A model generated the notes under the pieces. It made no database searches. It worked only from the letters and a program-made list of their open reading frames with translations, and was not told the DNA's origin. Below, piece by piece: positions 25,391-33,006 of a stretch of 64,000 nucleotides of DNA; position 1 is the stretch's first letter, and each line of letters starts with the position of its first letter. Origin of the DNA: Sva-07 sp031398325. Lineage in GTDB: Bacteria > Actinomycetota > Acidimicrobiia > Acidimicrobiales > Ilumatobacteraceae. The DNA lies in NCBI GenBank assembly GCA_031398325.1, contig JANNNB010000196.1, positions 39,267-103,266 on the forward strand, written 5' to 3'. A program made the position numbers and the translations under genes.

Positions 25391-26101
25391 ATGACGCGCA
25401 CTCAACCGGACGTGGCCCCGGCCGAGCGACACCTCGGCGGACGCGCCGCATGGCTGCGAGCCGGTGTGCTGGGCGCCAACGACGGCTTGATCTCCACCGC
25501 GAGCCTCATGGTGGCGGTGGCCGCGGCGTCGAGTTCCCGCTCGGCGGTCCTCGTCGCAGGCATCGCAGGCCTGACGGCGGGTGCGCTGTCGATGGCGGCG
25601 GGCGAGTACGTCTCGGTGAGCTCGCAGCGTGACACCGAGCGAGCCGACCTGGAGGTCGAACGCCGTGAACTCGCGACGACGCCGGAAGCCGAACGAGAAG
25701 AACTCGCCCGCATCTATCGCGAGCGCGGATTGAGCGCCGGGCTCGCCGAACAGGTCGCTGCGGAACTGTCCCAACTCGATCAACTCACGGTGCACGCGCG
25801 CGACGAACTCGGCATCGACATCGCCGCGCTCGCCAACCCGATCCAAGCTGCCGCGGTGTCGGCGTCGAGCTTCGTCATCGGCGCAGTGATTCCCATCCTG
25901 GTCGTCGTGATCGCATCGCCGGCGTTGCGGGTGCCACTGACCATCGCGATCACACTCGTCGGACTCATCCTGCTCGGCGTCGCCGGCGCCCGCCTCGGCG
26001 GGGCACCGCCTGCCCGTGCGGCGCTCCGGGTCCTCATCGGAGGCACGCTGGCTCTCGCGATCTCGATGGCCATCGGCAGCCTGACCGGGAACGCCGTCTG
26101 A
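25391..26101 (+). CDS. VIT1/CCC1-family iron/manganese transporter
   Basis: A 236-residue membrane protein of the VIT family. RAGVLGANDGLISTASLMVAV is the conserved first helix, GLTAGALSMAAGEYVSVSSQRD the second with the metal-path Met/Glu/Tyr residues, then a cytoplasmic Glu-rich helical segment (ERADLEVERREL to HARDELGI), the metal-binding domain of plant VIT1, and three C-terminal helices. It would move Fe(II) or Mn(II) out of the cytoplasm. It sits 37 nt upstream of the P-type ATPase/hemerythrin chimera on the same strand; both have metal-related parts, which hints at a shared role in iron homeostasis. Confidence 0.92.
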   Translation: MTRTQPDVAPAERHLGGRAAWLRAGVLGANDGLISTASLMVAVAAASSSRSAVLVAGIAGLTAGALSMAAGEYVSVSSQRDTERADLEVERRELATTPEAEREELARIYRERGLSAGLAEQVAAELSQLDQLTVHARDELGIDIAALANPIQAAAVSASSFVIGAVIPILVVVIASPALRVPLTIAITLVGLILLGVAGARLGGAPPARAALRVLIGGTLALAISMAIGSLTGNAV

Positions 26102-26138
26102 TCGCCGTGCATCGGCGCGGCAGCCACGTCGAGACGGC

Positions 26139-26912
26139 ATGACCAACGAGCCGGGATTCGGGTTGCGTTCGGCGCATCTCGAAGTGGCGCTGCTGGTCGC
26201 CGCGTTGATCGGCTTGGTCACGGGTGCCGCCGCCTGGTCGATTGGTGCCGAGGATGCCGCGACTGCGGCGTGGTTCGCGACGACCGTGCTCGGGATCGTT
26301 CCGGCAGTCGGATCGGTGATCTCGGCGGCACGCCACCGCCGTCTCGGCGCCGACGTCATCGCCCTCGCCGCCCTCGTCGGGGCGCTCGCGGTCGGTGAGG
26401 TGCTCGCCGGAGCGATCATCACCTTGATGCTCGCCAGCGGCAGGGCCATCGAGGCGCGCGCTGCGGCACGCGCGCAACGTGACCTCGGCGCGCTCGTCGG
26501 ACGCGCTCCGCGGACGGTGCAACGGATCGAAGGCGACACCCTTCGCGACGTGGCCGCCGAAACGATCACGCCGGGCGAGTTGCTGATGGTACGGCCGGGG
26601 GAGGTGCTCGCTGTCGACGGGCGTGTCGAGGGTGGGGCGGCGGTGCTCGACGAGGCGGAGGACACCGAGCTGTACCCGGCATTGGCGCGCGTGTTCGGCG
26701 GCGACGACACGACCGGCACCATGAGCCGGGGCCATGCCGAGATCGCCCACCTCACACACCGACTCGGCCGGGTGCTCGACGACGTCGACGACGACCGCCT
26801 CGAGGGCGAGGACGCCACCGACGTCCTGCGCCTGCTCTACGGCCTCCACGCCGTGCTGACCCTGCACTTCTCGCAGGAGGACGAGAGCTACCTGTCGCTC
26901 GCCGAGACCTGA
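26139..26912 (+). CDS. Chimeric protein: truncated heavy-metal P-type ATPase joined to partial hemerythrin
   Basis: A 257-residue protein made of two mismatched parts. Residues 1-172 look like the N-terminal membrane helices and the start of the actuator domain of a P1B ATPase, ending ITPGELLMVRPGEVLAVDGR then EGGAAVLDE, exactly where intact enzymes continue with SxLTGE. Instead, from about residue 173 it reads AEDTELYPALARVFGG and on through SRGHAEIAHLTHRLG and LLYGLHAVLTLHFSQEDESY, a hemerythrin-like bundle lacking its first His-bearing helix. The catalytic DKTGT, the nucleotide domain and the CPx helix are absent, so it cannot pump. It may be a deletion remnant or a functional chimera. It lies 37 nt after the VIT-family gene. 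Confidence 0.8.
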   Translation: MTNEPGFGLRSAHLEVALLVAALIGLVTGAAAWSIGAEDAATAAWFATTVLGIVPAVGSVISAARHRRLGADVIALAALVGALAVGEVLAGAIITLMLASGRAIEARAAARAQRDLGALVGRAPRTVQRIEGDTLRDVAAETITPGELLMVRPGEVLAVDGRVEGGAAVLDEAEDTELYPALARVFGGDDTTGTMSRGHAEIAHLTHRLGRVLDDVDDDRLEGEDATDVLRLLYGLHAVLTLHFSQEDESYLSLAET

Positions 26913-26925
26913 GGACGCCGTTGTT

Positions 26926-27021
26926 TGGCGGAGGTGGACGGGAATCGAACCCGCCGTGCGAGGATCGCTCGCACCAACCGCTTTGAAGGCGGCGGAGCCC
27001 ACCAGGTGCCCGGACACCTCC
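26926..27021 (-). tRNA. selC: tRNA-Sec (anticodon UCA)
   Basis: Read on the minus strand, this 96-nt gene begins GGAGGTGTCCGGGCACC and ends CACCTCCGCCA with an encoded CCA. The anticodon arm is CCGC-CTTCAAA-GCGG, giving anticodon TCA, which reads UGA. The variable arm is long (GTGCGAG, five-base loop, CTCGCAC), as in selenocysteine tRNA, and the T arm is CGGG-TTCGATT-CCCG. The extended acceptor/T geometry and total length fit tRNA-Sec and exclude ordinary tRNA-Ser by anticodon. Selenoprotein genes and selA/selB/selD are not in this window. Confidence 0.95.
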
Positions 27022-27182
27022 GTCCCCGAAGCTATCGCGCGCTCCCCCGGGCAACACGAGTGAACAATACGAGCGACGAACACCAGCCGGCGACGTTGGG
27101 AGGCATGCGCGACGTCGGTACTCTCACCTGACCGACTTCCCCCATGCATCCACCTCCGCCTTCGGGCCACTGGAGGAACGTC

Positions 27183-27842
27183 ATGGTCACACTCTGTTGG
27201 GCTGCCAAAGGCGGCAGCGGAACCACGGTCGTCGCTGCGGCGCTCGCCCTCACGTCCACGCGACATGCACTCCTGGTCGATCTCGACGGCGAGATCCCTG
27301 CAGCGCTCGGCCTGCCCGAGCCTGACCGACCGGGTGTCCTCGATTGGCTGTCGAGCGACGCGCCACCCGATCACCTCCACGACCTCGAGCTCGACATCGA
27401 CACCGACGTCACGCTGCTGCCGCAATCGCAGTTCACTCGCACGCGAGCGGGTCGGGCGAGCCTGTCCGACGTCGAGCGATGGCGTGATCTCACCCTGTGG
27501 TTGGCCGAACAGTCGACACACAGCGACGTCGTCGTCGACGCCGGTACCGGTGAGCCGCATCCCGCCCTGGTCGCAGCCGCCGACCACAACCTGCTCGTCA
27601 CTCGAGCGTGCTACCTCTCGCTGCGCCGGGCGGTGCAAGCTTCGACTCGGCCGACCGGGGTCATCGTCGTGGAGGAGCCGGGTCGCGCCCTGACATCGCG
27701 CGACATCGAACGCTCCATCGGCGCGCCAGTCGTTGCGACGGTGAGCCTCGACCCGGCGATAGCGCGTGCCGTCGACGCCGGCCTGCTCGCCATGCGACTG
27801 CCGCGTTTCGTCGGCCGTGAACTCCGTCGGATCGCCGCATGA
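27183..27842 (+). CDS. TadZ/CpaE-like P-loop ATPase of the Tad pilus locus
   Basis: A 219-residue MinD/ParA-superfamily protein with the deviant Walker A KGGSGTT at residues 9-15. HALLVDLDGEIPAALGLP is the Walker A-prime region and DVVVDAGTGEPHP takes the place of Walker B. CpaE/TadZ proteins place pilus assembly machines in the cell. The ATG at 27183 follows GGAGG with six bases between and was preferred over an ATG 39 nt upstream. It is the first gene of an operon of six that overlap or nearly overlap; the next gene starts inside its stop codon (ATGA). Confidence 0.85.
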   Translation: MVTLCWAAKGGSGTTVVAAALALTSTRHALLVDLDGEIPAALGLPEPDRPGVLDWLSSDAPPDHLHDLELDIDTDVTLLPQSQFTRTRAGRASLSDVERWRDLTLWLAEQSTHSDVVVDAGTGEPHPALVAAADHNLLVTRACYLSLRRAVQASTRPTGVIVVEEPGRALTSRDIERSIGAPVVATVSLDPAIARAVDAGLLAMRLPRFVGRELRRIAA

Positions 27843-29020
27843 CTCCCACGCTGGGCGAAGCCGCCTCGCGCGAACGCGAGCCGAACGGTTCGACCGCCGA
27901 CGATCAGACGGTGATCGAACTCTGTCGTCGCGCAGTCGATCGAGACGGCGACGTGCGCCTGATCGTCGAAGACGAGGTCCGCCGGATCGCGCCACTCCGG
28001 ATCCCGCGCGACCAACGCGATCTGGCCGAACGAGCGATCGCTCGACTCAATGGGCTCGGCGAACTGGAAGTGCTGCTCGCGGACCGATCGATCGACGAGA
28101 TCATGGTGAACGCGGCGTCGGACATCTGGATCGATCGCGCCGGGGTGGTGACGCGTGCCGGAAAACTGTCCGACCAACCCGTGGAGCACCTCATCGAACG
28201 GATCCTGGCGCCCATCGGTCGGCGCGTCGACCGCACCTCGCCGATCGTCGATGCCCGCCTCCCGGACGGCTCTCGCGTCTGCGCCGTGCTGCCCCCGGTC
28301 GCAGTGCACGGCGCAGTGCTCTCGATTCGTCGCTTCTCCTCCGACGTCCGCCCACTCACACACTTCGCCGATGGTCCCGCGGTCGAGCTCTGCAGGGAGA
28401 TCGTCCGGGCACGCTGCAACGTGATCGTGTCGGGCGCCACGTCGTCGGGCAAGACTTCACTGCTCTCGGCCTTGTTGACGGAGATGGGCACCGCCGAGCG
28501 CCTGGTCGTAGTCGAGGACACGGCCGAACTGGCGGTCGCCACAGACAACGTGGTGCGCCTCGAAGCTCGGCCGGCGCTCGCCGACGGTCCACCTCCCGTC
28601 GACCTGGACGAACTCGTCCGGGCGGCGCTGCGCCTCCGCCCCGACCGGATCATCGTCGGCGAGGTCCGCGGCGCCGAAGTGCTGGCGCTGGTGCAGGCGT
28701 TGAACACCGGCCACGACGGCTCGATCTCCACGTGCCACGCAAACGGCCCTGTCGACACGCTCCTGCGCCTGGAATCACTCGTCCTGCAAGCCGCGCCCGC
28801 GTGGCCGTTGGGCGCGATCCGGCATCAGATCCAACGATCGCTCGACGTGATCGTCCATGTGGCCCGTCAGGTCGACGGCAGACGCGCGATCACCTCGATC
28901 GCCGAGGTGGTCCAGACGCCGGAGATCGGCGAGCCGCAACCGACGATCCGAACGCTGGCCGACGACCGCAGCGGTCGTCTCCTGCACGTCGGCGAACTGC
29001 GGCGCCGCCGGGTGCCGTGA
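27839..29020 (+). CDS. TadA/CpaF-type secretion ATPase
   Basis: A 393-residue hexameric ATPase that powers pilin assembly or retraction. The N-terminal domain contains LLADRSIDEIMVNAASDIWID; the Walker A box is SGATSSGKTS with Lys205; VVVEDTAEL is the Asp box, LRLRPDRIIVGEVRGAEVL holds Walker B and NTGHDGSISTCHANG the His box. All catalytic elements are present. It overlaps the upstream gene by 4 nt and the downstream gene by 1 nt, so translation is coupled along the operon. Confidence 0.93.
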   Translation: MTPTLGEAASREREPNGSTADDQTVIELCRRAVDRDGDVRLIVEDEVRRIAPLRIPRDQRDLAERAIARLNGLGELEVLLADRSIDEIMVNAASDIWIDRAGVVTRAGKLSDQPVEHLIERILAPIGRRVDRTSPIVDARLPDGSRVCAVLPPVAVHGAVLSIRRFSSDVRPLTHFADGPAVELCREIVRARCNVIVSGATSSGKTSLLSALLTEMGTAERLVVVEDTAELAVATDNVVRLEARPALADGPPPVDLDELVRAALRLRPDRIIVGEVRGAEVLALVQALNTGHDGSISTCHANGPVDTLLRLESLVLQAAPAWPLGAIRHQIQRSLDVIVHVARQVDGRRAITSIAEVVQTPEIGEPQPTIRTLADDRSGRLLHVGELRRRRVP

Positions 29021-29811
29021 TGATCGAACGGATCGGCCTACTCGCAGCCACCACGGCCATGGCGCTGTCCGGCGCAGCCGGACTTCGACGTCACCTCTGG
29101 CCGACGCGGTCGGCGACGATCGCTCGCTGCTCCGTCGCTCGATCGACCCAAGGTCCCGGGCATCTCGCACATCGGTCGATCGCTTCCGGCGTGCGACGCC
29201 TGCACGGATGGTGGCCGATGCGGCGCACACCCGTCCGGCCCGACGATGTCGCGCGATGGTGCGACGACCTTGCCCGGCGCGTTCGAGCCGGCTCGTCGTT
29301 GGGCGCCGCGCTCCTCGACACCACGAACGACGACCGCGCCCTGCATGCCGCGACCGCACCCATCCGCCACTCCCTCGAGCGCGGTGCCACCGTGGCCGAG
29401 TCGATGGCGATGCTGCCCGTCGCCGAGCCTCGGGCCGCCCGCAGGCGACGGTACCGATCAGCGAGGGCGGCCCCACCCGGGCACGAGCATCTGGCGCTCG
29501 CCTGCTCCGTCATCGGAGCCGTCGCGACGGTCGGGGGCTCGCCGGCTGCCGCGCTCGATCGTGCCGCGCACGCACTTCGACTGCGCGCCATCGATCGTGA
29601 CGATCGAGCGACGCATGCAGCGCAGGCTCGACTTTCGGCCCACGTTCTCACGGTGATGCCACTGTTGGTGCTGTCGTTGTCGGTCCTCGCCGACGCTGAC
29701 GTTCGCGGCGTGGTCACGGGACGCGTCGGCGCCACGTGCGTGCTGACCGGTGCGGCGTTCAACGTGCTGGGCTGGTTTTGGATGCGACGCGTGGTCGGGA
29801 ACCCACGATGA
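29020..29811 (+). CDS. TadB-like membrane protein (type II secretion F domain)
   Basis: A 263-residue membrane protein. DVARWCDDLARRVRAGSSLGAAL and HLALACSVIGAVATVGGSPAAALDRAAHALRLR are the paired helical repeats of the T2SF domain, flanked by an N-terminal hydrophobic helix (LLAATTAMALSGAAGL) and two C-terminal helices (VLTVMPLLVLSLSVLAD and CVLTGAAFNVLGWFW). It forms the membrane platform of the Tad pilus with its neighbour. The start ATG shares one base with the preceding stop; a GTG one codon upstream is an alternative. Its end overlaps the next start by 4 nt. Confidence 0.82.
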   Translation: MIERIGLLAATTAMALSGAAGLRRHLWPTRSATIARCSVARSTQGPGHLAHRSIASGVRRLHGWWPMRRTPVRPDDVARWCDDLARRVRAGSSLGAALLDTTNDDRALHAATAPIRHSLERGATVAESMAMLPVAEPRAARRRRYRSARAAPPGHEHLALACSVIGAVATVGGSPAAALDRAAHALRLRAIDRDDRATHAAQARLSAHVLTVMPLLVLSLSVLADADVRGVVTGRVGATCVLTGAAFNVLGWFWMRRVVGNPR

Positions 29812-30590
29812 CCGTGCCATGGATGACCGGCCCGGGTGCGGCGGCGCTCGTCACGGCCATCGTCAGCAGTGCTGCGATCAGCCGCGCCGGGCGTTCACGC
29901 TCCATCCGTCGACGAATCGACGGGCTGCGACCGGACAATGCGGACGTCGGCCGTCCCGTTGCGCGCCGCCGGGCAACCGACCTCCGCCGTTGCGATCGGA
30001 GCCGACGTTTCGTCGCAGCCACGACGACGGCCGCAATCGCGATCGTCATCGTCGGACCATTTGCGACGATCGTCGGACTCGCTCTGCTCGTGGCCGCGAA
30101 GCGCGCCTCCGGGCTCGTGGCTCACCGGCGGACGCAGGCGCACATCGAGCTATCGATCCCCGATGCCGTGGAGATGTTCGTCCTGCTGGCCCACGCGGGG
30201 TTGACGCCGGTACAAGCGGTGCGCCAACTGTCGGCCACCGCCCCAGAATCCACACGACCAGGATTTGCGGGCGTGACACACCGGCTCGAGCGGGGCGAGA
30301 CCTTCGCCGATGCACTCAGGGCTCTGCCGGAGCGACTGGGTCCGAGCATGATCGGTCTCGCTGACCTCGTTGCGAGCGCTGATCGAAACGGATCGCCGCT
30401 GGCACCGACGCTCGAATCGCTGGCGTTCGAAGCGCGAGCAGCCAGGCGGCGGCGCAACGAGGCCGACGCCAGGCGACTACCGATCCGGCTGTCGTTCCCG
30501 CTCGTCGTGTGCACCTTGCCATCGTTCATCCTCCTGGCGATCGCACCAGCGGTGATCGCCGCCTTGACATCCATCAGCGTTCCGATCTGA
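29808..30590 (+). CDS. TadC-like membrane protein (type II secretion F domain)
   Basis: A 260-residue membrane protein with the T2SF pattern IELSIPDAVEMFVLLAHAGLTPVQAVRQL and GETFADALRALPERLGPSMIGLADLVASADRNGSPLAPTLESLA. Membrane helices are at the N-terminus (AALVTAIVSSAAISRAG), around TTAAIAIVIVGPFATIVGLALLV and at the end (FPLVVCTLPSFILLAIAPAVIAAL). It is the second platform protein of the Tad machine and overlaps the tadB-like gene by 4 nt. A gap of 133 nt follows before the pilin gene. Confidence 0.87.
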   Translation: MTVPWMTGPGAAALVTAIVSSAAISRAGRSRSIRRRIDGLRPDNADVGRPVARRRATDLRRCDRSRRFVAATTTAAIAIVIVGPFATIVGLALLVAAKRASGLVAHRRTQAHIELSIPDAVEMFVLLAHAGLTPVQAVRQLSATAPESTRPGFAGVTHRLERGETFADALRALPERLGPSMIGLADLVASADRNGSPLAPTLESLAFEARAARRRRNEADARRLPIRLSFPLVVCTLPSFILLAIAPAVIAALTSISVPI

Positions 30591-30723
30591 ACCTGCTGCC
30601 GTCCCTCCGACACCGGGAACCGCTCCCAGACCCACCCCACCAAGGCACCCACCAATCATCGATCCCAGATCGATCGCTCGGCCCACACGGCTCAGGAAAC
30701 CGCCCACGTCCCCGGGAGCCCAC

Positions 30724-30999
30724 ATGCCACCCATCCTCTTCCACCTCATCGTCAGACTCCAGACCGCCCTTTGCGAGGTTCTCGCCGCGACCGCGCGGCT
30801 GCTCGTGCCGGCGCCCGCGGCGGGCTCCGGCACGCTGCGCGGCGATCGGGGGCAGGCCACCACCGAGTACGCGCTCGTTCTGCTCGCTGCGGCACTCGTC
30901 GGCCTGCTCGTCGTCGCGTGGGCCACCGCCGGTGGTGGTGCCGAGCGCGTCGGCCGGTTGTTCAACCGCGTGCTCGACAGCGCCATCGAGCGAGTGTGA
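30724..30999 (+). CDS. Flp-type pilin-like protein (DUF4244-like)
   Basis: A 91-residue protein. The processing and hydrophobic region is DRGQATTEYALVLLAAALVG then LLVVAWATAGG, which resembles Flp pilins and the actinobacterial DUF4244 family (GxxTxEYA before a single hydrophobic helix, with the Glu at position 5 of the mature chain). Cleavage would fall after the Gly of DRG. The N-terminal leader of about 43 residues is longer than that of classical Flp. It is probably the pilus subunit made by the machine encoded upstream. Its stop overlaps the TadE-like start by 4 nt (GTGA). Confidence 0.83.
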   Translation: MPPILFHLIVRLQTALCEVLAATARLLVPAPAAGSGTLRGDRGQATTEYALVLLAAALVGLLVVAWATAGGGAERVGRLFNRVLDSAIERV

Positions 31000-31358
31000 G
31001 AGCGCAGGGTGATACCGGCCAAGCCGCCGTCGAGTTCGCGATCGTGCTGCCGGTCGCACTGGTCGCCGTGCTCGGCATCGTGCAGGTCGGTGTCGCCCTG
31101 CGCAACGAACTCGCGGTCAACGTGGCGGCTCGGGAAGGCGCCCGAGCCGCCGCGGTCACCACCGACATGTCGGCGGCTGCGACCAGTGCTACGCTCGCTG
31201 CGGTCCACCTCTCGATCGAGGTCAGCACGGTGGCGAACGATCGAGACGTCACCGTCACCGCCACGTATGTGGACGACACCGACGTCGCGATCATCGGCGC
31301 GTTCATCGGGCCCGTCACCCACACCGCTTCCGTCACGATGGCGCTCGAACCTCCGTGA
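30996..31358 (+). CDS. TadE-like pseudopilin
   Basis: A 120-residue protein beginning at GTG 30996. GQAAVEFAIVLPVALVAVLG then IVQVGVALRNELAVN matches the TadE motif: a Glu at position 5 after the cleavage site and one long helix. REGARAAAV follows, as in nearly all TadE proteins, and the remainder is beta-rich. It is the last gene of the Tad operon. No prepilin peptidase (TadV), outer-membrane channel or TadG is seen, so the peptidase must be encoded elsewhere; an outer-membrane part is not expected in this kind of host. Confidence 0.88.
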   Translation: MRAQGDTGQAAVEFAIVLPVALVAVLGIVQVGVALRNELAVNVAAREGARAAAVTTDMSAAATSATLAAVHLSIEVSTVANDRDVTVTATYVDDTDVAIIGAFIGPVTHTASVTMALEPP

Positions 31359-31378
31359 CATCCGGGCATGATTGGTCG

Positions 31379-31729
31379 ATGACCGATGGGCCGATCCACC
31401 ACCTCGCGCTCCCCGACGACTGGGCGGATGCGTTCACGACGGGTGAGTATCGGATGTCGACACGGGGTGTGACCCTGGAGGAGGAGGGCTTCATCCACTG
31501 CTCGACGAGGGGCCAGGTCGAGGCGACTGCCAACCGCTTCTACGGCGACGTCGAGCAGCTGGTCGTGCTCACCATCGATCCACGCGCGGTGCCGTCACCC
31601 ATCCGGTTCGAGCCGCCGGCGCCCGGCAGCAGTGACCTGTTCCCCCACATCTACGGTCCGCTGCCGATCGCCGCCGTTCGCGACGCGACGTTCTGGATTC
31701 GCGGCGACGGCGGCTGGTCGCTCGACTGA
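31379..31729 (+). CDS. DUF952 family protein
   Basis: A 116-residue cytoplasmic protein of the DUF952 family, with the typical opening IHHLALPDDWADAF, the central EEEGFIHCSTRGQVEATANRFY and the end FPHIYGPLPIAAVRDATFW. The conserved HCS and HIYGPL motifs suggest an enzyme pocket related to glutathione S-transferase-like or ADP-ribosyl folds, but no reaction is known. It begins 20 nt after the TadE stop, so it may be read through from the pilus operon, and it converges on rsgA with 9 bp between stops. Confidence 0.9.
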   Translation: MTDGPIHHLALPDDWADAFTTGEYRMSTRGVTLEEEGFIHCSTRGQVEATANRFYGDVEQLVVLTIDPRAVPSPIRFEPPAPGSSDLFPHIYGPLPIAAVRDATFWIRGDGGWSLD

Positions 31730-31738
31730 CGGTCCCGC

Positions 31739-32812
31739 TCAGTCGTCCGGTTCGTCGAACTCGTCGAACTCGCTCTGCTCCGGAGGCTTGGTCCGTCCAC
31801 CGACCCGCTTGTCGGCGATCTTCTCGCGAGCGCGCTGCTCCTCTTCGAGCGCCGCTTCCTCCTCGACGAGCCGTTCGAGGCTGCGAAGGCGCACGGGGTC
31901 CAGTCGTCCGTCCGCGATGGCTGCCGAGACGGCGCAGCCGGGCTCCTGGTCGTGTTTGCAGTCACGGAAACGACAGCTGTCCATCAGTTCGAACACGTCT
32001 GCGAACGCACGCTCGATCCCGTTGCCCGACAACCACAGCGACAGTGCGCGCACGCCGGGCGTATCGATCAGCCAGCCCTCACCGGGCAGCGGCACGAGGA
32101 GCGCCGCCACGGTCGTGTGCCGACCACGCTGGTCGCCCTCGCGCACTGCGGACGTGGCCTGATCCTCATTGCCGACCAGCGCATTGACGAGGGTCGACTT
32201 GCCGACCCCGCTCGCGCCGAGGAACGTGAGCGTCCGGTTACCGGTCGCGTACGACCGGATCTCGTCGATGCCGTCGCCCGACATTCCGCTGGCGAGCAGC
32301 ACCGGCACACCGAGCGACACGTCGAGAAGGGCACGCCGGGTCGGCTCGGGATCGCCCACGAGGTCGGTCTTCGTCAACACCACCACCGGTTCGGCACCCG
32401 AGTCGAACGCCAACACGAGTTCGCGTTCCAGGCGCCGAGGGCTCGGCGGTGACCCGAGGGCGTGGACGAGGAAGACGACATCGATGTTGGCAGCCAACGT
32501 GTGCGACACCGCACGCATCCCGTCGAACGAGGCACGTCGCGTGAACGCCGAACGTCGCTCGATCACATGCTCGACGCGCTCGTCGTCACCCGACGGCACG
32601 ACCCAGTCACCCACGGCGACTTCCGCCCCGATGTTGCGGACACGCAGCGCCGGTGCGATGCCTCGACCCTCGTCCATCGTGCGGATGACCGAACTCCAGC
32701 CCCGGTCGAGCCGGGAGACCCGGCCCGGGACGCCCGGTGCGCCGAGCTCCCGCCACGCGTCGTCGAAATCGGTCGACCAACCGAGTGGGACGAGCGACGA
32801 CGTCGAAACCAT
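31739..32812 (-). CDS. rsgA: Ribosome small subunit-dependent GTPase A
   Basis: A 357-residue circularly permuted GTPase that checks 30S subunit maturation. An OB-fold comes first, then G4 (TKTD, 147-150), then G1 GASGVGKST (199-207), a switch region GRHTTVAALL and G3 DTPGV. The C-terminal zinc site is CRFRDCKHDQEPGC. A Glu-rich tail (EEEAALEEEQRAREK) ends the chain. The ATG at 32812 (MVSTSS) was chosen; a TTG nine bases upstream is possible. It is divergent from topA with 194 bp between. Confidence 0.95.
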   Translation of the reverse strand: MVSTSSLVPLGWSTDFDDAWRELGAPGVPGRVSRLDRGWSSVIRTMDEGRGIAPALRVRNIGAEVAVGDWVVPSGDDERVEHVIERRSAFTRRASFDGMRAVSHTLAANIDVVFLVHALGSPPSPRRLERELVLAFDSGAEPVVVLTKTDLVGDPEPTRRALLDVSLGVPVLLASGMSGDGIDEIRSYATGNRTLTFLGASGVGKSTLVNALVGNEDQATSAVREGDQRGRHTTVAALLVPLPGEGWLIDTPGVRALSLWLSGNGIERAFADVFELMDSCRFRDCKHDQEPGCAVSAAIADGRLDPVRLRSLERLVEEEAALEEEQRAREKIADKRVGGRTKPPEQSEFDEFDEPDD

Positions 32813-33006
32813 TGCCGTCAACGTATCGACTGGCCCCGCTGACGGCGGACGGTTGGTGCCCGGGGTCAGGCACCGCGCACCATCTCACGCACGATCTCGG
32901 CCACGGCACTCCTCCCGGTGCAGCGACCTTCGAGAGGGAAATGTGTTGGTGATCCGGCACACTGCGCTTGACAAACGCAGCCTGGATCATCTAGCGAAAG
33001 GCACCG

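Noticed and set aside
27056..27085. A third copy of family D (gtgaacaat)
   Set aside because: Only the first nine bases agree and there is no complementary right arm.
24974..27995. Long minus-strand frames across the VIT-family gene, tRNA-Sec and the TadZ-like gene
   Set aside because: They cross a tRNA and two clear plus-strand genes and show no domain.
32968..33006. A sigma-70 promoter for topA
   Set aside because: TTGACA is present, but no acceptable -10 hexamer lies 16-18 bases downstream; noted under topA only.
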